36,283 bases of DNA. Origin: Bacteroidales bacterium. Lineage in GTDB: Bacteria > Bacteroidota > Bacteroidia > Bacteroidales > P3. The translations under genes were made by a program, and so were the position numbers. Location: positions 1-36,283 of the forward strand of contig SFPR01000027.1 in the NCBI GenBank assembly GCA_004551865.1, in the 5' to 3' direction. Position 1 is the stretch's first letter. Each line of letters begins with the position of its first letter. The notes beneath the pieces were generated by a model. That model did not search any database and had not been told where the DNA came from. It was given only the letters and a program-made list of their open reading frames with translations. Below are positions 25,058 to 32,854 of this stretch, piece by piece.

Positions 25058-25133
25058 AAAACGCCGTTTTATTCGACCAAAACGCCGTTTTGCAAAAATA
25101 AAACGCCGTTCTATTCTGCTGAAACGGCGTTTT
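25058..25133. repeat. 21-bp-periodic palindrome array D (upstream of GT5 operon)
   Basis: Four units: AAACGCCGTTT centred 25064, AAACGCCGTTT at 25085, AAACGCCGTTC at 25106 and AAACGGCGTTT at 25127. The spacing is exactly 21 bp three times. The bases between units differ, so the array is not a simple tandem duplication of 21 bp. This is the most regular copy of the family. Confidence 0.88.
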
Positions 25134-25199
25134 GGTTTGATGATTTACCGGATTTTGAAAATCAATCGATTGTGTTGTGGTTCTATTGGGCTTGTTCGG

Positions 25200-25391
25200 T
25201 CAATTGAGTGTTACACTCGTAACATTCATATCCGAACCAGCTTTTTCTTTGATACATTGACCTTTGTTGTTGCAGTCAATGATTGCATTGCTCAGCTTGT
25301 GTCTCTGAACGGCTGCAAATACTATGTATGCCAACAGCACAACTACGCATCCCAATGCGATGTAATACTTAGTTTTGTAACTCATTTCCAT
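25200..25391 (-). CDS. Small single-helix membrane protein of unknown function
   Basis: 63 residues from ATG 25391: a short basic start (MEMSYKTKYY), one hydrophobic helix (IALGCVVVLLAYIVFAAV), then a soluble tail with two cysteines (AIIDCNNKGQCIKEKAG). The longer frame from 25430 adds a non-hydrophobic extension and is less likely. No family recognised. Codon use and the clean membrane anchor make it plausible, and it ends the glmM-to-GT2 series of minus-strand genes after an 85-bp gap. Confidence 0.5.
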   Translation of the reverse strand: MEMSYKTKYYIALGCVVVLLAYIVFAAVQRHKLSNAIIDCNNKGQCIKEKAGSDMNVTSVTLN

Positions 25392-25476
25392 ATTTTTTTG
25401 GTTAATACTACCGGAACAATTCTGAGCCAATCGTAATTATTGTGTCTATTTCAAAAATCATATAGTCGATTTGGAT

Positions 25477-26409
25477 TTACGCTTGCTCTTCCATGTTGTT
25501 TTCTTCCAAGATATAGAGCGGACGATTGCGGACGTCGTTGTTTATTCGGGCGATATATTCGCCTATGATGCCGATTGTGATAAGCTGAACGCCGCCAATG
25601 AACAACACGCTGAGGATTAGCGATGTCCAACCGGTGATTGTGCTGTTGAAACAGAAGTGTGCAACAAGTGCATAGACGAGTGCAAGCAGCGAAACGATTG
25701 CTGCAACAATGCCCAAGCCCGATGCAATCTTCAAAGGCTTGTCCGAAAAGGCGGTGATGCCGTCCAAGGCAAAACGGAGCATCTTTCTGAGAGGGTAGTT
25801 TGTCTTGCCGTAAATTCGGGCGTCCCTGTGGTAATTCACAAAGGTCTGTTTGTAGCCAATCCACGAGATTTGACCGCGAATGTACTTCGATTTTTCGGGC
25901 ATATTTCGCAAGTGCTTCACAATCACTTGGTCAATCAGTCTGAAATCTCCCACATCGACGGGAATGTCTATGCTTGTCATAGATGCCAAAAGGCGGTAGA
26001 ATATTTTTGCAGTGGCTTTTTTGAACCATGTTTCGCCTTCTCGCGAGGTTCTTCGGGCATATACCACCTTGTAACCTTCCTTATATTTTTCGTACATCTG
26101 CTCTATGAGTTCGGGAGGGTCTTGCAAATCGCCGTCAATTATCACAACAGCTTTGCCGGAGCAGTAGTCCAAGCCTGCACTGACCGCTATTTGGTGTCCG
26201 AAGTTGCGAGAAAAACTCAAATACTTTACATGAGTGTCTTTTGCAGCCAATTCCTTGATGCGAAGCAGTGTTTGGTCTTTGCTGCAATCGTTAATGTATA
26301 TAATTTCATAGTCGGGGCTTATCTTGGAAAGGGTCTTGGTCATTCTTTCGTACATAAGTCCGACGTTGTCCTGCTCGTTATAGCTTGGTATTATCGCTGA
26401 TATTTCCAT
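25477..26409 (-). CDS. GT2 glycosyltransferase with C-terminal membrane helices (GtrB/DPM1-like)
   Basis: 310 residues. The N-terminal GT-A domain has ISAIIPSYNEQDNVG, IYINDCSKDQT, the metal-binding VVIIDGDLQDPPEL and DVGDFRLIDQ. Two membrane helices follow (about 232-258 and 264-288). Proteins of this type move a sugar from a nucleotide donor to polyprenyl phosphate. The product would feed the GT39 enzyme encoded just upstream, whose 3' end overlaps this gene by 32 bp. A joint pathway for decorating a surface glycan or lipid A is inference from neighbourhood. Confidence 0.92.
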   Translation of the reverse strand: MEISAIIPSYNEQDNVGLMYERMTKTLSKISPDYEIIYINDCSKDQTLLRIKELAAKDTHVKYLSFSRNFGHQIAVSAGLDYCSGKAVVIIDGDLQDPPELIEQMYEKYKEGYKVVYARRTSREGETWFKKATAKIFYRLLASMTSIDIPVDVGDFRLIDQVIVKHLRNMPEKSKYIRGQISWIGYKQTFVNYHRDARIYGKTNYPLRKMLRFALDGITAFSDKPLKIASGLGIVAAIVSLLALVYALVAHFCFNSTITGWTSLILSVLFIGGVQLITIGIIGEYIARINNDVRNRPLYILEENNMEEQA

Positions 26410-27958
26410 TGTTTTGTTGTTTTTTCGATTTCAAAAGAAAAATATGGCTCGATATTCGGCTGTCTGTTTCTTGTATTTCGTAGTGGTGCTTGAGCTTTTC
26501 TAAGGTTTCGGGTCGGTTTACTTGCAGAAAGTCGCCCGATACCAACTGCTCAAAAATTTTCCTGTCGGCATATATTCCGTTCTCTTTCAGATAGTAATAG
26601 TAAAAGAAGTCAAGCTGTCCTCTTTCTTCGTTCAGGTAGCATATTTCGGTATATTGATGTTGCAGACTGTTGTCTGCGGCTGCTTTCATGAGGTTTACTC
26701 TCGAATAGTATGCTTTGTTTTCTTCGGCTTCTTCCGAAAGGATATTGTGTCTTATTATTTTGCTGCAAGGGGAGTAGAAAATTGCTATAACAGCAAGGCA
26801 TACAGCGGTTTGCAAAAGGGCGTTTTGGTGAAATGAAACGGCGTTTCGTTTTGGTGAAACGGCGTTTTGTCCGACTGAAAGGGCGTTTCGTTTTTCAAAG
26901 AGCAAAAAAAACTTTTTTGAGAGTGTTTGTCGAATAAAATCGAAGCTCAATCCTATAATCACACAGAGCGAGGGAATAATCGGAAGCGAGTACCATTGCA
27001 GTTTTGTTCGGGATATGGTTATGATGAGAAAGTAGGTGAGTGCCATGCTTGTGCAGAAGAGGTTGGCTTTTCGGGTATGGGGGTCTTTGGTGATAAGGTT
27101 TATGACAAATGCGGCGGGGACAAGCCAAAAGAAATAGGAGAATTGTACGTCTTTGAGGAAGCGATAGTAGTACAAATTGTCTCCCGAATGTTGTTCCAAG
27201 GTTGATAGAAATCGTCCTCCGACCTCGTTGTTCCACACAGAGAGCAGATAGCCCGGGGCAGCACACTCTCTTGCAAGATAAAATCCGCCTACCAAAAGCA
27301 CCAAAATCCCCGTTCCTATGTATGTGGTGCGGTTTTTGGCAAGCGAAAGCAGGTCTTTGTCAAATAAAGCAAAAATAAAAATGCCGGCAAGGGGAATTGC
27401 AGCTTGTATTCCCTTGGTCAAAACTCCCAAAGCAAGGCAGAGGAAAAAGTAAATCAGGTATTTGTTTTGTTTTAGTTGGGTATAAAGATAGAAAAATCCG
27501 CAGTAGAGAATGCAAAACATTATCATCAGTGCATCGTAGTCGGCACTTCGTCCGCAGTGATAGAAGAAAAGACCTTTGGAACAGAGGAAAATAAGTGCCG
27601 AAAAGAAGCCTGCCAATGGACGGGAGAGCTTTGTGCCGAAATAGAAAAGCGAAAGAGCTGCACAAAGCATTGCAAGAGCCGAGGGCAATCGCACTGCTGT
27701 TTCGCCAAGGCCGAAAAATCTTATGCTCAAAGCCTGCAACCACAAGAGCAAAGGAGGCTTGGTGTTCCACAAGTCGGGAGTGTAGTCAAATGTGGCGACA
27801 AGATAGTTTCCGCTATCGTACATTTCGTATGCCGAAGCGGCAACCCGACTTTCGTCCCACTCCCTTAAAGGCAAACTTCCCAACCGTGGAAATATGTTAA
27901 ATATCGCCACGATTGAGAGGATTGCCACAAGAAGAATATTTTTCTTGCGATTATTCAT
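26378..27958 (-). CDS. GT39 / ArnT-like glycosyltransferase carrying an in-frame repeat insertion
   Basis: The 526-residue polytopic protein resembles ArnT and protein-O-mannosyltransferases: REWDESR at 32-38 (catalytic acidic D35/E36), NTKPPLLLWLQ near 66-76, and about eleven membrane helices. It probably transfers a sugar from a polyprenyl-phosphate donor, made by the neighbouring GT2, to an acceptor outside the membrane. The loop at residues about 355-381, between two hydrophobic segments, is built from four heptads (for example RNAVSFH) encoded by palindrome array E. The rest of the protein is normal. The insertion is in a loop and keeps the frame, so the enzyme may be active. It overlaps both neighbours, 8 bp upstream and 32 bp downstream. 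Confidence 0.87.
   Translation of the reverse strand: MNNRKKNILLVAILSIVAIFNIFPRLGSLPLREWDESRVAASAYEMYDSGNYLVATFDYTPDLWNTKPPLLLWLQALSIRFFGLGETAVRLPSALAMLCAALSLFYFGTKLSRPLAGFFSALIFLCSKGLFFYHCGRSADYDALMIMFCILYCGFFYLYTQLKQNKYLIYFFLCLALGVLTKGIQAAIPLAGIFIFALFDKDLLSLAKNRTTYIGTGILVLLVGGFYLARECAAPGYLLSVWNNEVGGRFLSTLEQHSGDNLYYYRFLKDVQFSYFFWLVPAAFVINLITKDPHTRKANLFCTSMALTYFLIITISRTKLQWYSLPIIPSLCVIIGLSFDFIRQTLSKKFFLLFEKRNALSVGQNAVSPKRNAVSFHQNALLQTAVCLAVIAIFYSPCSKIIRHNILSEEAEENKAYYSRVNLMKAAADNSLQHQYTEICYLNEERGQLDFFYYYYLKENGIYADRKIFEQLVSGDFLQVNRPETLEKLKHHYEIQETDSRISSHIFLLKSKKQQNNGNISDNTKL
26814..26889. repeat. 21-bp-periodic palindrome array E inside the GT39 coding sequence
   Basis: Units are centred at 26820 (AAAGGGCGTTT), 26841 (AAACGGCGTTT), 26862 (AAACGGCGTTT) and 26883 (AAAGGGCGTTT): spacings of exactly 21 bp three times. 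This is the same spacing and core as the intergenic arrays. Because 21 bp is seven codons, the array is read in frame on the minus strand as four related heptads with core NA(V/L). Confidence 0.85.
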
Positions 27959-28895
27959 TCACAATGAGTTTTTGTATGATTGTTTGCTCGTTTGGAAGGA
28001 GTATTTTCACAAAATAAACTCCGCAAGGGGTTTGCGACAAGTCTATATTGGCGGTTGTGCTGTTTGCGACGAACGTTTGCAACTCTCTTCCCTGAATGTC
28101 GGTGAGGGTGATGAGGCTTCCTTCTTCCAAGTTTTGAAGTGTGGTTGAGCAAGCGGCAGGATTTGGATACAAAGTGATGTTTGAAACGCTTGCAACGCTG
28201 TTTAAACCTGCTTCATCGAGGGTTGTGAAACTTGCAACGGCAATTTCTCCCCATTCTCCGTTGATGTTTTGTCCCTGAGCGAGGGCATAAAACTCTGAAC
28301 CGCTCTCCAAATCTTCCCAAATCCAATCATCTACATCGTAAAGGGTATAAGGAGAAAGTTTTAGTATCGACATACAAGAATCGGCTCCCACTTCGTTGAA
28401 CAAATCTGCCGTTACCAAACCATTGTAATAAAGAGCTGTTTGGTCGTTAGGGGTGGTTATCATTCTGACAGAGTTTGTTGTTATTTCGCTAAGCTCTATT
28501 GTAATGACGCTTGTGCCTTCGCCTCCGAGAGAAGCCGTTGTTGCTATTGTTACCGTTGCTTCTGCGGTGTCGGTTGCAGACATTGCCACAACAAATACTT
28601 CATACTCTGTTGCGGGAGCCATACTTGTCCAAGTGTATGCGGTGTCTGATTGGAAATCTATGCCCCATGCTGTAACCAACTGCTCCATTGTCATTCCGAA
28701 ATTGCTTGCCCATTGACCCATTTCGCCGGTTGGTGCGGTACAAATGGCATAATGTGTGCAGGTTTCGTTCATTGTGAATTGTGCAGTGATAGTAAATGCG
28801 GTTGTTCCGTCGATTGAGACTTCCACTGCGGGCGATTGGGCTTTCAAACCGAAGAAGCCTATCAACGCCAATGCAAAAAAGATTGTTTTTTTCAT
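27951..28895 (-). CDS. T9SS-secreted protein with two fibronectin-like domains
   Basis: 314 residues: signal peptide MKKTIFFALALIGFFGLKAQ, then two repeats of beta-sandwich type (roughly 22-118 and 125-230) with the strand pattern 'TAYTWTSMAPATEYEVFVVAMSATDTAEATVTIAT'. The C-terminal T9SS sorting domain (about 235-314) has NITLYPNPAACSTTLQNL and ends QKLIVNE. There is no obvious catalytic motif, so it is probably a surface or secreted structural/adhesive protein. It sits between glmM and the GT39 gene, whose start it overlaps by 8 bp, so its transcript is coupled with glycan genes. Confidence 0.85.
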   Translation of the reverse strand: MKKTIFFALALIGFFGLKAQSPAVEVSIDGTTAFTITAQFTMNETCTHYAICTAPTGEMGQWASNFGMTMEQLVTAWGIDFQSDTAYTWTSMAPATEYEVFVVAMSATDTAEATVTIATTASLGGEGTSVITIELSEITTNSVRMITTPNDQTALYYNGLVTADLFNEVGADSCMSILKLSPYTLYDVDDWIWEDLESGSEFYALAQGQNINGEWGEIAVASFTTLDEAGLNSVASVSNITLYPNPAACSTTLQNLEEGSLITLTDIQGRELQTFVANSTTANIDLSQTPCGVYFVKILLPNEQTIIQKLIVNE

Positions 28896-28914
28896 GTTTT
28901 GTTGTTTTTAATGT

Positions 28915-30300
28915 TTATAATAATTGTTTGATTTCGTTCATTATTTTTGTGGCAAGGGCATTTGCCGCAGCCATATCCCTGCTCTCCGAATAGATACGAA
29001 TGATTGGTTCGGTGTTACTTTTTCTCAGATGAACCCATTCGTCTTTGAACATAATTTTTACTCCGTCTGTTGTGAGGACTTCGCAATCGGCATATTTCTT
29101 TGCCATTTTTTCCAAAATCAAATCGACGTTCATCTCGGGCGTAAGCTCCATTTTGTTTTTGGAAATCTCATAATTCGGATATGAAGCCCTGAGAGCCGAG
29201 CATGTCTTGCCGCTTTTTGCAAGTAAACTCAAAAATAAAGCAATTCCCACCAAGGCATCGCGTCCGTAATGCAGCTCCGGATAAATCACTCCGCCGTTTC
29301 CTTCGCCTCCGATTACCGCATTCTCCTGCTTCATCTTCTCTACAACGTTCACTTCGCCCACTGCGGAGGCAAAATATCGCTGACCTCTTGCCTCGGTTAC
29401 GTCTCTGAGTGCCTTGGTTGAACTCATATTTGAGACTGTTGTGCCGGGTGTGTGCGACAAAACGTAGTCTGCAACCGACACAAGGGTGTATTCTTCCACA
29501 AAAGGCTTGCCATTTTCGCACACAATCGCCAATCGATCTACATCAGGATCAACAATAAATCCAACATCACAGCCTTGCTTTACAACCTCTTGGCAAATCT
29601 GTGTAATATTTTCGGGAAGCGGTTCGGGATTGTGAGGGAATACTCCCGTAGGCTCGTCATTTAGAGCAACAACTCTTTCAACGCCCAAACGGTTGAGCAG
29701 TTTTGTCAATACCAATCCTCCTGTCGAGCATACAGAATCGTAAGCTACTTTGAAATTTGCTTTTTTGATTGCATCAACATCAACCAAATCCAAAGCCAAT
29801 ACCTTTTCTATGTGTCTGTCTATTGTTGTTGTGTCTTTGGTGCAGCGTCCGAGTGAGCCGATTTCGGCAAACAAGAAATCTTCACTTGCAGCTAATTCCA
29901 AAACTCTTCGACCCTCGTCGGCAGAAATAAATTCCCCTTTGGCGTTAAGAAATTTCAGTGCATTCCATTGCATAGGGTTGTGGCTGGCTGTAAGGATTAT
30001 TCCCGCGTCTGCTCCTTTCTCGGTAACGGCAACCTCAACCGTCGGAGTGGTTGAAAGACCTGTGTCGATGACATCAACGCCCATGCCCATCAATGTGCCT
30101 ATTACTAAATTAGATACCATTTCCCCCGAAACCCTTGCGTCTCTTCCGAGAACGATTGTTAGTTTCTCTTTGCCGTAATGCTCTTTGATAAAAGCGGCAA
30201 ATGCAGACACAAATTTAACTGTGTCTATGGGTGTGAGGCCTTCGCCTGTTTTTCCTCCGATTGTTCCTCTGAAACCGGAAATTGATTTAATTAGTGCCAT
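28915..30300 (-). CDS. glmM: Phosphoglucosamine mutase (alpha-D-phosphohexomutase family)
   Basis: 461 residues. The phosphoserine loop TASHNPMQW has S106, the metal loop DPDVDR is at 251-256, the sugar-binding GEGNGG lies near 334-339, and the C-terminal phosphate-binding region includes RKSNTEPIIRIYSES. The enzyme interconverts glucosamine-6-phosphate and glucosamine-1-phosphate on the way to UDP-GlcNAc. Related phosphomannomutases share all of these motifs, so the substrate is the less certain part. It leads a run with the T9SS protein, GT39 and GT2 genes. Confidence 0.85.
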   Translation of the reverse strand: MALIKSISGFRGTIGGKTGEGLTPIDTVKFVSAFAAFIKEHYGKEKLTIVLGRDARVSGEMVSNLVIGTLMGMGVDVIDTGLSTTPTVEVAVTEKGADAGIILTASHNPMQWNALKFLNAKGEFISADEGRRVLELAASEDFLFAEIGSLGRCTKDTTTIDRHIEKVLALDLVDVDAIKKANFKVAYDSVCSTGGLVLTKLLNRLGVERVVALNDEPTGVFPHNPEPLPENITQICQEVVKQGCDVGFIVDPDVDRLAIVCENGKPFVEEYTLVSVADYVLSHTPGTTVSNMSSTKALRDVTEARGQRYFASAVGEVNVVEKMKQENAVIGGEGNGGVIYPELHYGRDALVGIALFLSLLAKSGKTCSALRASYPNYEISKNKMELTPEMNVDLILEKMAKKYADCEVLTTDGVKIMFKDEWVHLRKSNTEPIIRIYSESRDMAAANALATKIMNEIKQLL

Positions 30301-30320
30301 AATTATTTGTTATTGATGTG

Positions 30321-30328
30321 CAAAGATA
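30321..30328 (-). promoter_or_regulatory. glmM: -7 box upstream of glmM
   Basis: On the minus strand TATCTTTG, a perfect match to TAnnTTTG, 20 bp before the glmM start. I found no well-placed -33 TTTG. Confidence 0.55.
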
Positions 30329-30362
30329 GTGTTTTTTGACTAACACAGAGGTCAGAAAACAC

Positions 30363-30400
30363 AAAAAAAGGAGCAAGGCGATGTGTGCTTTGCTCCTTTT
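30363..30400 (-). terminator. Terminator of clpB
   Basis: AAAAGGAGCAA at 30366-30376 pairs with TTGCTCCTTTT at 30390-30400, and on the minus strand the stem is followed by a T-run. It lies about 24 bp beyond the clpB stop, between clpB and glmM. Confidence 0.8.
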
Positions 30401-30423
30401 GAGGTATTTTCCGTCTTAAAAAA

Positions 30424-32568
30424 TCAGATAAAACGGAATTGTAATTCGTCGTTTGCAAGAAACATTTCGACCTTGCAAGCCTCTTGTGCCGAGCCTTCAA
30501 TCATAAAAATCGAAAGTTTGTCGATGACATATTTTTGAACTGCCCTCTTGACGGGTCTTGCTCCCAAATCGGGTTGATAACCCTTGTCTGCAAGATAGTC
30601 CAAACTCTCTTCGGTGCAGTGAAGTTCGATGTTCTTCTGCTGCAAACGCTTTTGCAATCTTGCAATTTGCAGTTGCACAATCTGTCTTATCTGCTCTTTC
30701 ATGAGTGGTTTGAAGACTACAATTTCGTCAATCCTGTTTAGCAACTCCGGTCTTATGGTTTGCTTCATCAAAGCCAAGACTTCGTTTTTGGACTTGGTCC
30801 ATTCGCTTTCGTTTTCGGCTTTATTGCTGTCTATTGCCTGCTGCAAGATTTCTGAGCCGATGTTTGATGTCATTATAATAATGGTATTCTTGAAATCGAC
30901 CACCCTTCCTTTGTTGTCGGTAAGTCTTCCGTCTTCCAAAACCTGCAAAAGTATATTGAAAACATCGGGATGTGCTTTCTCAATTTCGTCAAGCAATACA
31001 ATGGAATAGGGTTTCCTTCTCACAGCTTCGGTTAATTGACCGCTCTCTTCATATCCCACATATCCCGGAGGAGCTCCTATCAATCTGGAAACTGTATGTC
31101 GTTCCTGATATTCGCTCATGTCTATTCTGACCATAAGATCCTCTTTGTCAAAGAGCAGTTCTGCCAAAGCTCTTGCAAGCTCTGTTTTACCAACACCCGT
31201 ACTTCCCAAGAAGGCAAACGAACCTATAGGCCTGTTTTCGTCAGCCAATCCGCTACGACTTCGTCTTATTGCATTGGCAACGGCTTCGATTGCTTCTTCT
31301 TGACCGACTACTCTCTTTTTCAGCTCGTCTTCCAAGTGCAAGAGCTTGTCTTTTTCGCTCTGCATCATCTTTGTAACGGGAATGCCTGTCCATTTGCTGA
31401 CCACTTCGGCTATGTGGTTGTCATCAACTTCCTCTGTCAGCAAAGCTCCTTTGGCCTGCATTTGTTTCAAATGCTCCTTGTAGTTTTGCAAATCGGTCTC
31501 GGCAGTCTTTATCTTGCCATAACGAAGTTCTGCAACCTTGCCATAGTCGCCTGCTCTCTCGGCTTGCTCGGCTTCAAACTTGTAACGTTCGATTTTTTTG
31601 ACCTCGTCCTGAATGGCATCTACATATTTCTTTTCTTCCAACCAGCGTTTACGCAAGTCGTCACGCTCAACTTTGAGAGTGTCAATCTCGTTCGAGAGTT
31701 CTTTGAGCTTCTTTTCGTCCTTTTCTTTCTTGATTGCAACTCTCTCAATCTCCAACTGCATCAAACGTCTCTCGATCTCGTCAAGCTCTTCGGGCGAAGA
31801 GTCTATCTCCATTCTTAGTTTTGCAGCAGCCTCATCAATCAAATCTATCGCCTTGTCGGGAAGAAAACGATTGGTTATGTATCTTGCCGACATCTGTGCC
31901 GCAGCCACAATGGCAGAGTCCTTAATCCGCACATGGTGATGCACTTCGTATCTCTCTTTCAGTCCTCTCAATATACTGATTGTGTCTGCTATCGTAGGCT
32001 CATCAACAATCACCATCTGAAAACGACGTTCCAAAGCCTTATCCTTTTCAAAATACTTCTGATATTCGTTGAGCGTTGTTGCACCTATGGCTCTGAGTTC
32101 GCCTCTTGCAAGAGCCGGTTTGAGGATATTTGCAGCGTCCATTGCTCCTTCGCCTCCGCCTGCACCCACAAGGGTATGAATCTCATCAATAAAGAGTATC
32201 ACATCACCCTCTGAGGCAATAACTTCATTAACCACGCCTTTGAGCCTCTCTTCAAACTCGCCTTTGTATTTTGCTCCGGCAATCAATGCACCCATATCCA
32301 AAGAATAAATCAATTTATCCTTCAAATTCTCCGGCACATCTTTCTTAAAAATTCTCTGAGCCAAGCCCTCGGCAATCGCAGTCTTACCTACTCCCGGTTC
32401 TCCGACCAAAACGGGATTGTTTTTCGTCCTTCGCGACAAGATTTGCAAGACCCGACGGATTTCTTCGTCTCTTCCGATTACGGGGTCGAGCTTTCCTTCT
32501 TTCGCCTGCTCGATAAGGTTGTGAGCAAAGCGGTTTAAGTTTTCCAATTTCTTGTTTGTTGCTTCCAT
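30424..32568 (-). CDS. clpB: ClpB disaggregase lacking the N-terminal domain
   Basis: The 714-residue hexameric AAA+ chaperone solubilises aggregates with DnaK. AAA1 has Walker A GEPGVGKT at 56-63 and Walker B FIDEIH at 126-131. The coiled-coil middle domain spans about 255-380 (ERDDLRKRWLEEKKYVDA, FEAEQAERAGDYGKVAELRY). AAA2 has Walker A GSTGVGKT at 455-462 and IVLLDEIEKAHPD. The usual 145-residue Clp_N domain is missing: the protein starts in the linker (LENLNRFAHNLIEQAKEGKL), ahead of the DPVIGRDEEIRR segment. An in-frame TAA lies 15 nt upstream of the ATG, and no Clp_N sequence was seen in the upstream gap, so this is not just a wrong start. Apart from the missing N domain the protein looks complete. 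Confidence 0.92.
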   Translation of the reverse strand: MEATNKKLENLNRFAHNLIEQAKEGKLDPVIGRDEEIRRVLQILSRRTKNNPVLVGEPGVGKTAIAEGLAQRIFKKDVPENLKDKLIYSLDMGALIAGAKYKGEFEERLKGVVNEVIASEGDVILFIDEIHTLVGAGGGEGAMDAANILKPALARGELRAIGATTLNEYQKYFEKDKALERRFQMVIVDEPTIADTISILRGLKERYEVHHHVRIKDSAIVAAAQMSARYITNRFLPDKAIDLIDEAAAKLRMEIDSSPEELDEIERRLMQLEIERVAIKKEKDEKKLKELSNEIDTLKVERDDLRKRWLEEKKYVDAIQDEVKKIERYKFEAEQAERAGDYGKVAELRYGKIKTAETDLQNYKEHLKQMQAKGALLTEEVDDNHIAEVVSKWTGIPVTKMMQSEKDKLLHLEDELKKRVVGQEEAIEAVANAIRRSRSGLADENRPIGSFAFLGSTGVGKTELARALAELLFDKEDLMVRIDMSEYQERHTVSRLIGAPPGYVGYEESGQLTEAVRRKPYSIVLLDEIEKAHPDVFNILLQVLEDGRLTDNKGRVVDFKNTIIIMTSNIGSEILQQAIDSNKAENESEWTKSKNEVLALMKQTIRPELLNRIDEIVVFKPLMKEQIRQIVQLQIARLQKRLQQKNIELHCTEESLDYLADKGYQPDLGARPVKRAVQKYVIDKLSIFMIEGSAQEACKVEMFLANDELQFRFI

Positions 32569-32693
32569 AATTTCTAATTGTTTTTACATAAAGACAAAAC
32601 AAGAAGCATTCCAAAAAGTTCCGAACTGACAAAAATGCTTGTCAAATCGCCAAATTGCCTTGCAAACATGACAATTTTTCCTTCCCTTGAAAT

Positions 32694-32770
32694 AAAACGG
32701 CGTTTCGTCAAAATAAATCGCCGTTTCACAAAAATAAAACGGCGTTTTGATAGTGCTGAAACGGCGTTTT
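32694..32770. repeat. 21-bp-periodic palindrome array F (between clpB and PEPCK-like gene)
   Basis: Units are centred at 32700 (AAACGGCGTTT), 32721 (AATCGCCGTTT, one change), 32742 (AAACGGCGTTT) and 32764 (AAACGGCGTTT): spacings 21, 21, 22. The array lies in the 286-bp gap between divergent genes, 51 bp upstream of the -7 box of the PEPCK-like gene. The rest of the gap is AT-rich with nothing else recognised. Confidence 0.85.
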
Positions 32771-32820
32771 ATTTTGAGCTTTTTGAAGCTGTATTTTTCC
32801 GATAAATCACAACTTTTTTG

Positions 32821-32828
32821 TATCTTTG
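32821..32828 (+). promoter_or_regulatory. -7 box of the PEPCK-like gene
   Basis: TATCTTTG, a perfect match to TAnnTTTG, 26 bp before the ATG at 32855. A T-rich stretch (TTTTTCC at 32794-32800) is where the -33 would be, but it is not a TTTG. Confidence 0.6.
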
Positions 32829-32854
32829 CCGTTTGGATATAAAATTCAAACGAT

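Noticed and set aside
25058..25133. CRISPR array
   Set aside because: Repeats are 11 bp with about 10-bp spacers, far shorter than CRISPR repeats and spacers, and no cas genes are present in the window.
31036..31818. 260-codon plus-strand frame antisense to clpB
   Set aside because: Opposite-strand shadow of a strongly conserved gene with no recognisable features.
32578..32805. Small open frame made of KIKRRF-type heptads
   Set aside because: It is array F read in one frame. It has no promoter of its own, ends in AT-rich sequence, and the 22-bp step changes its phase.
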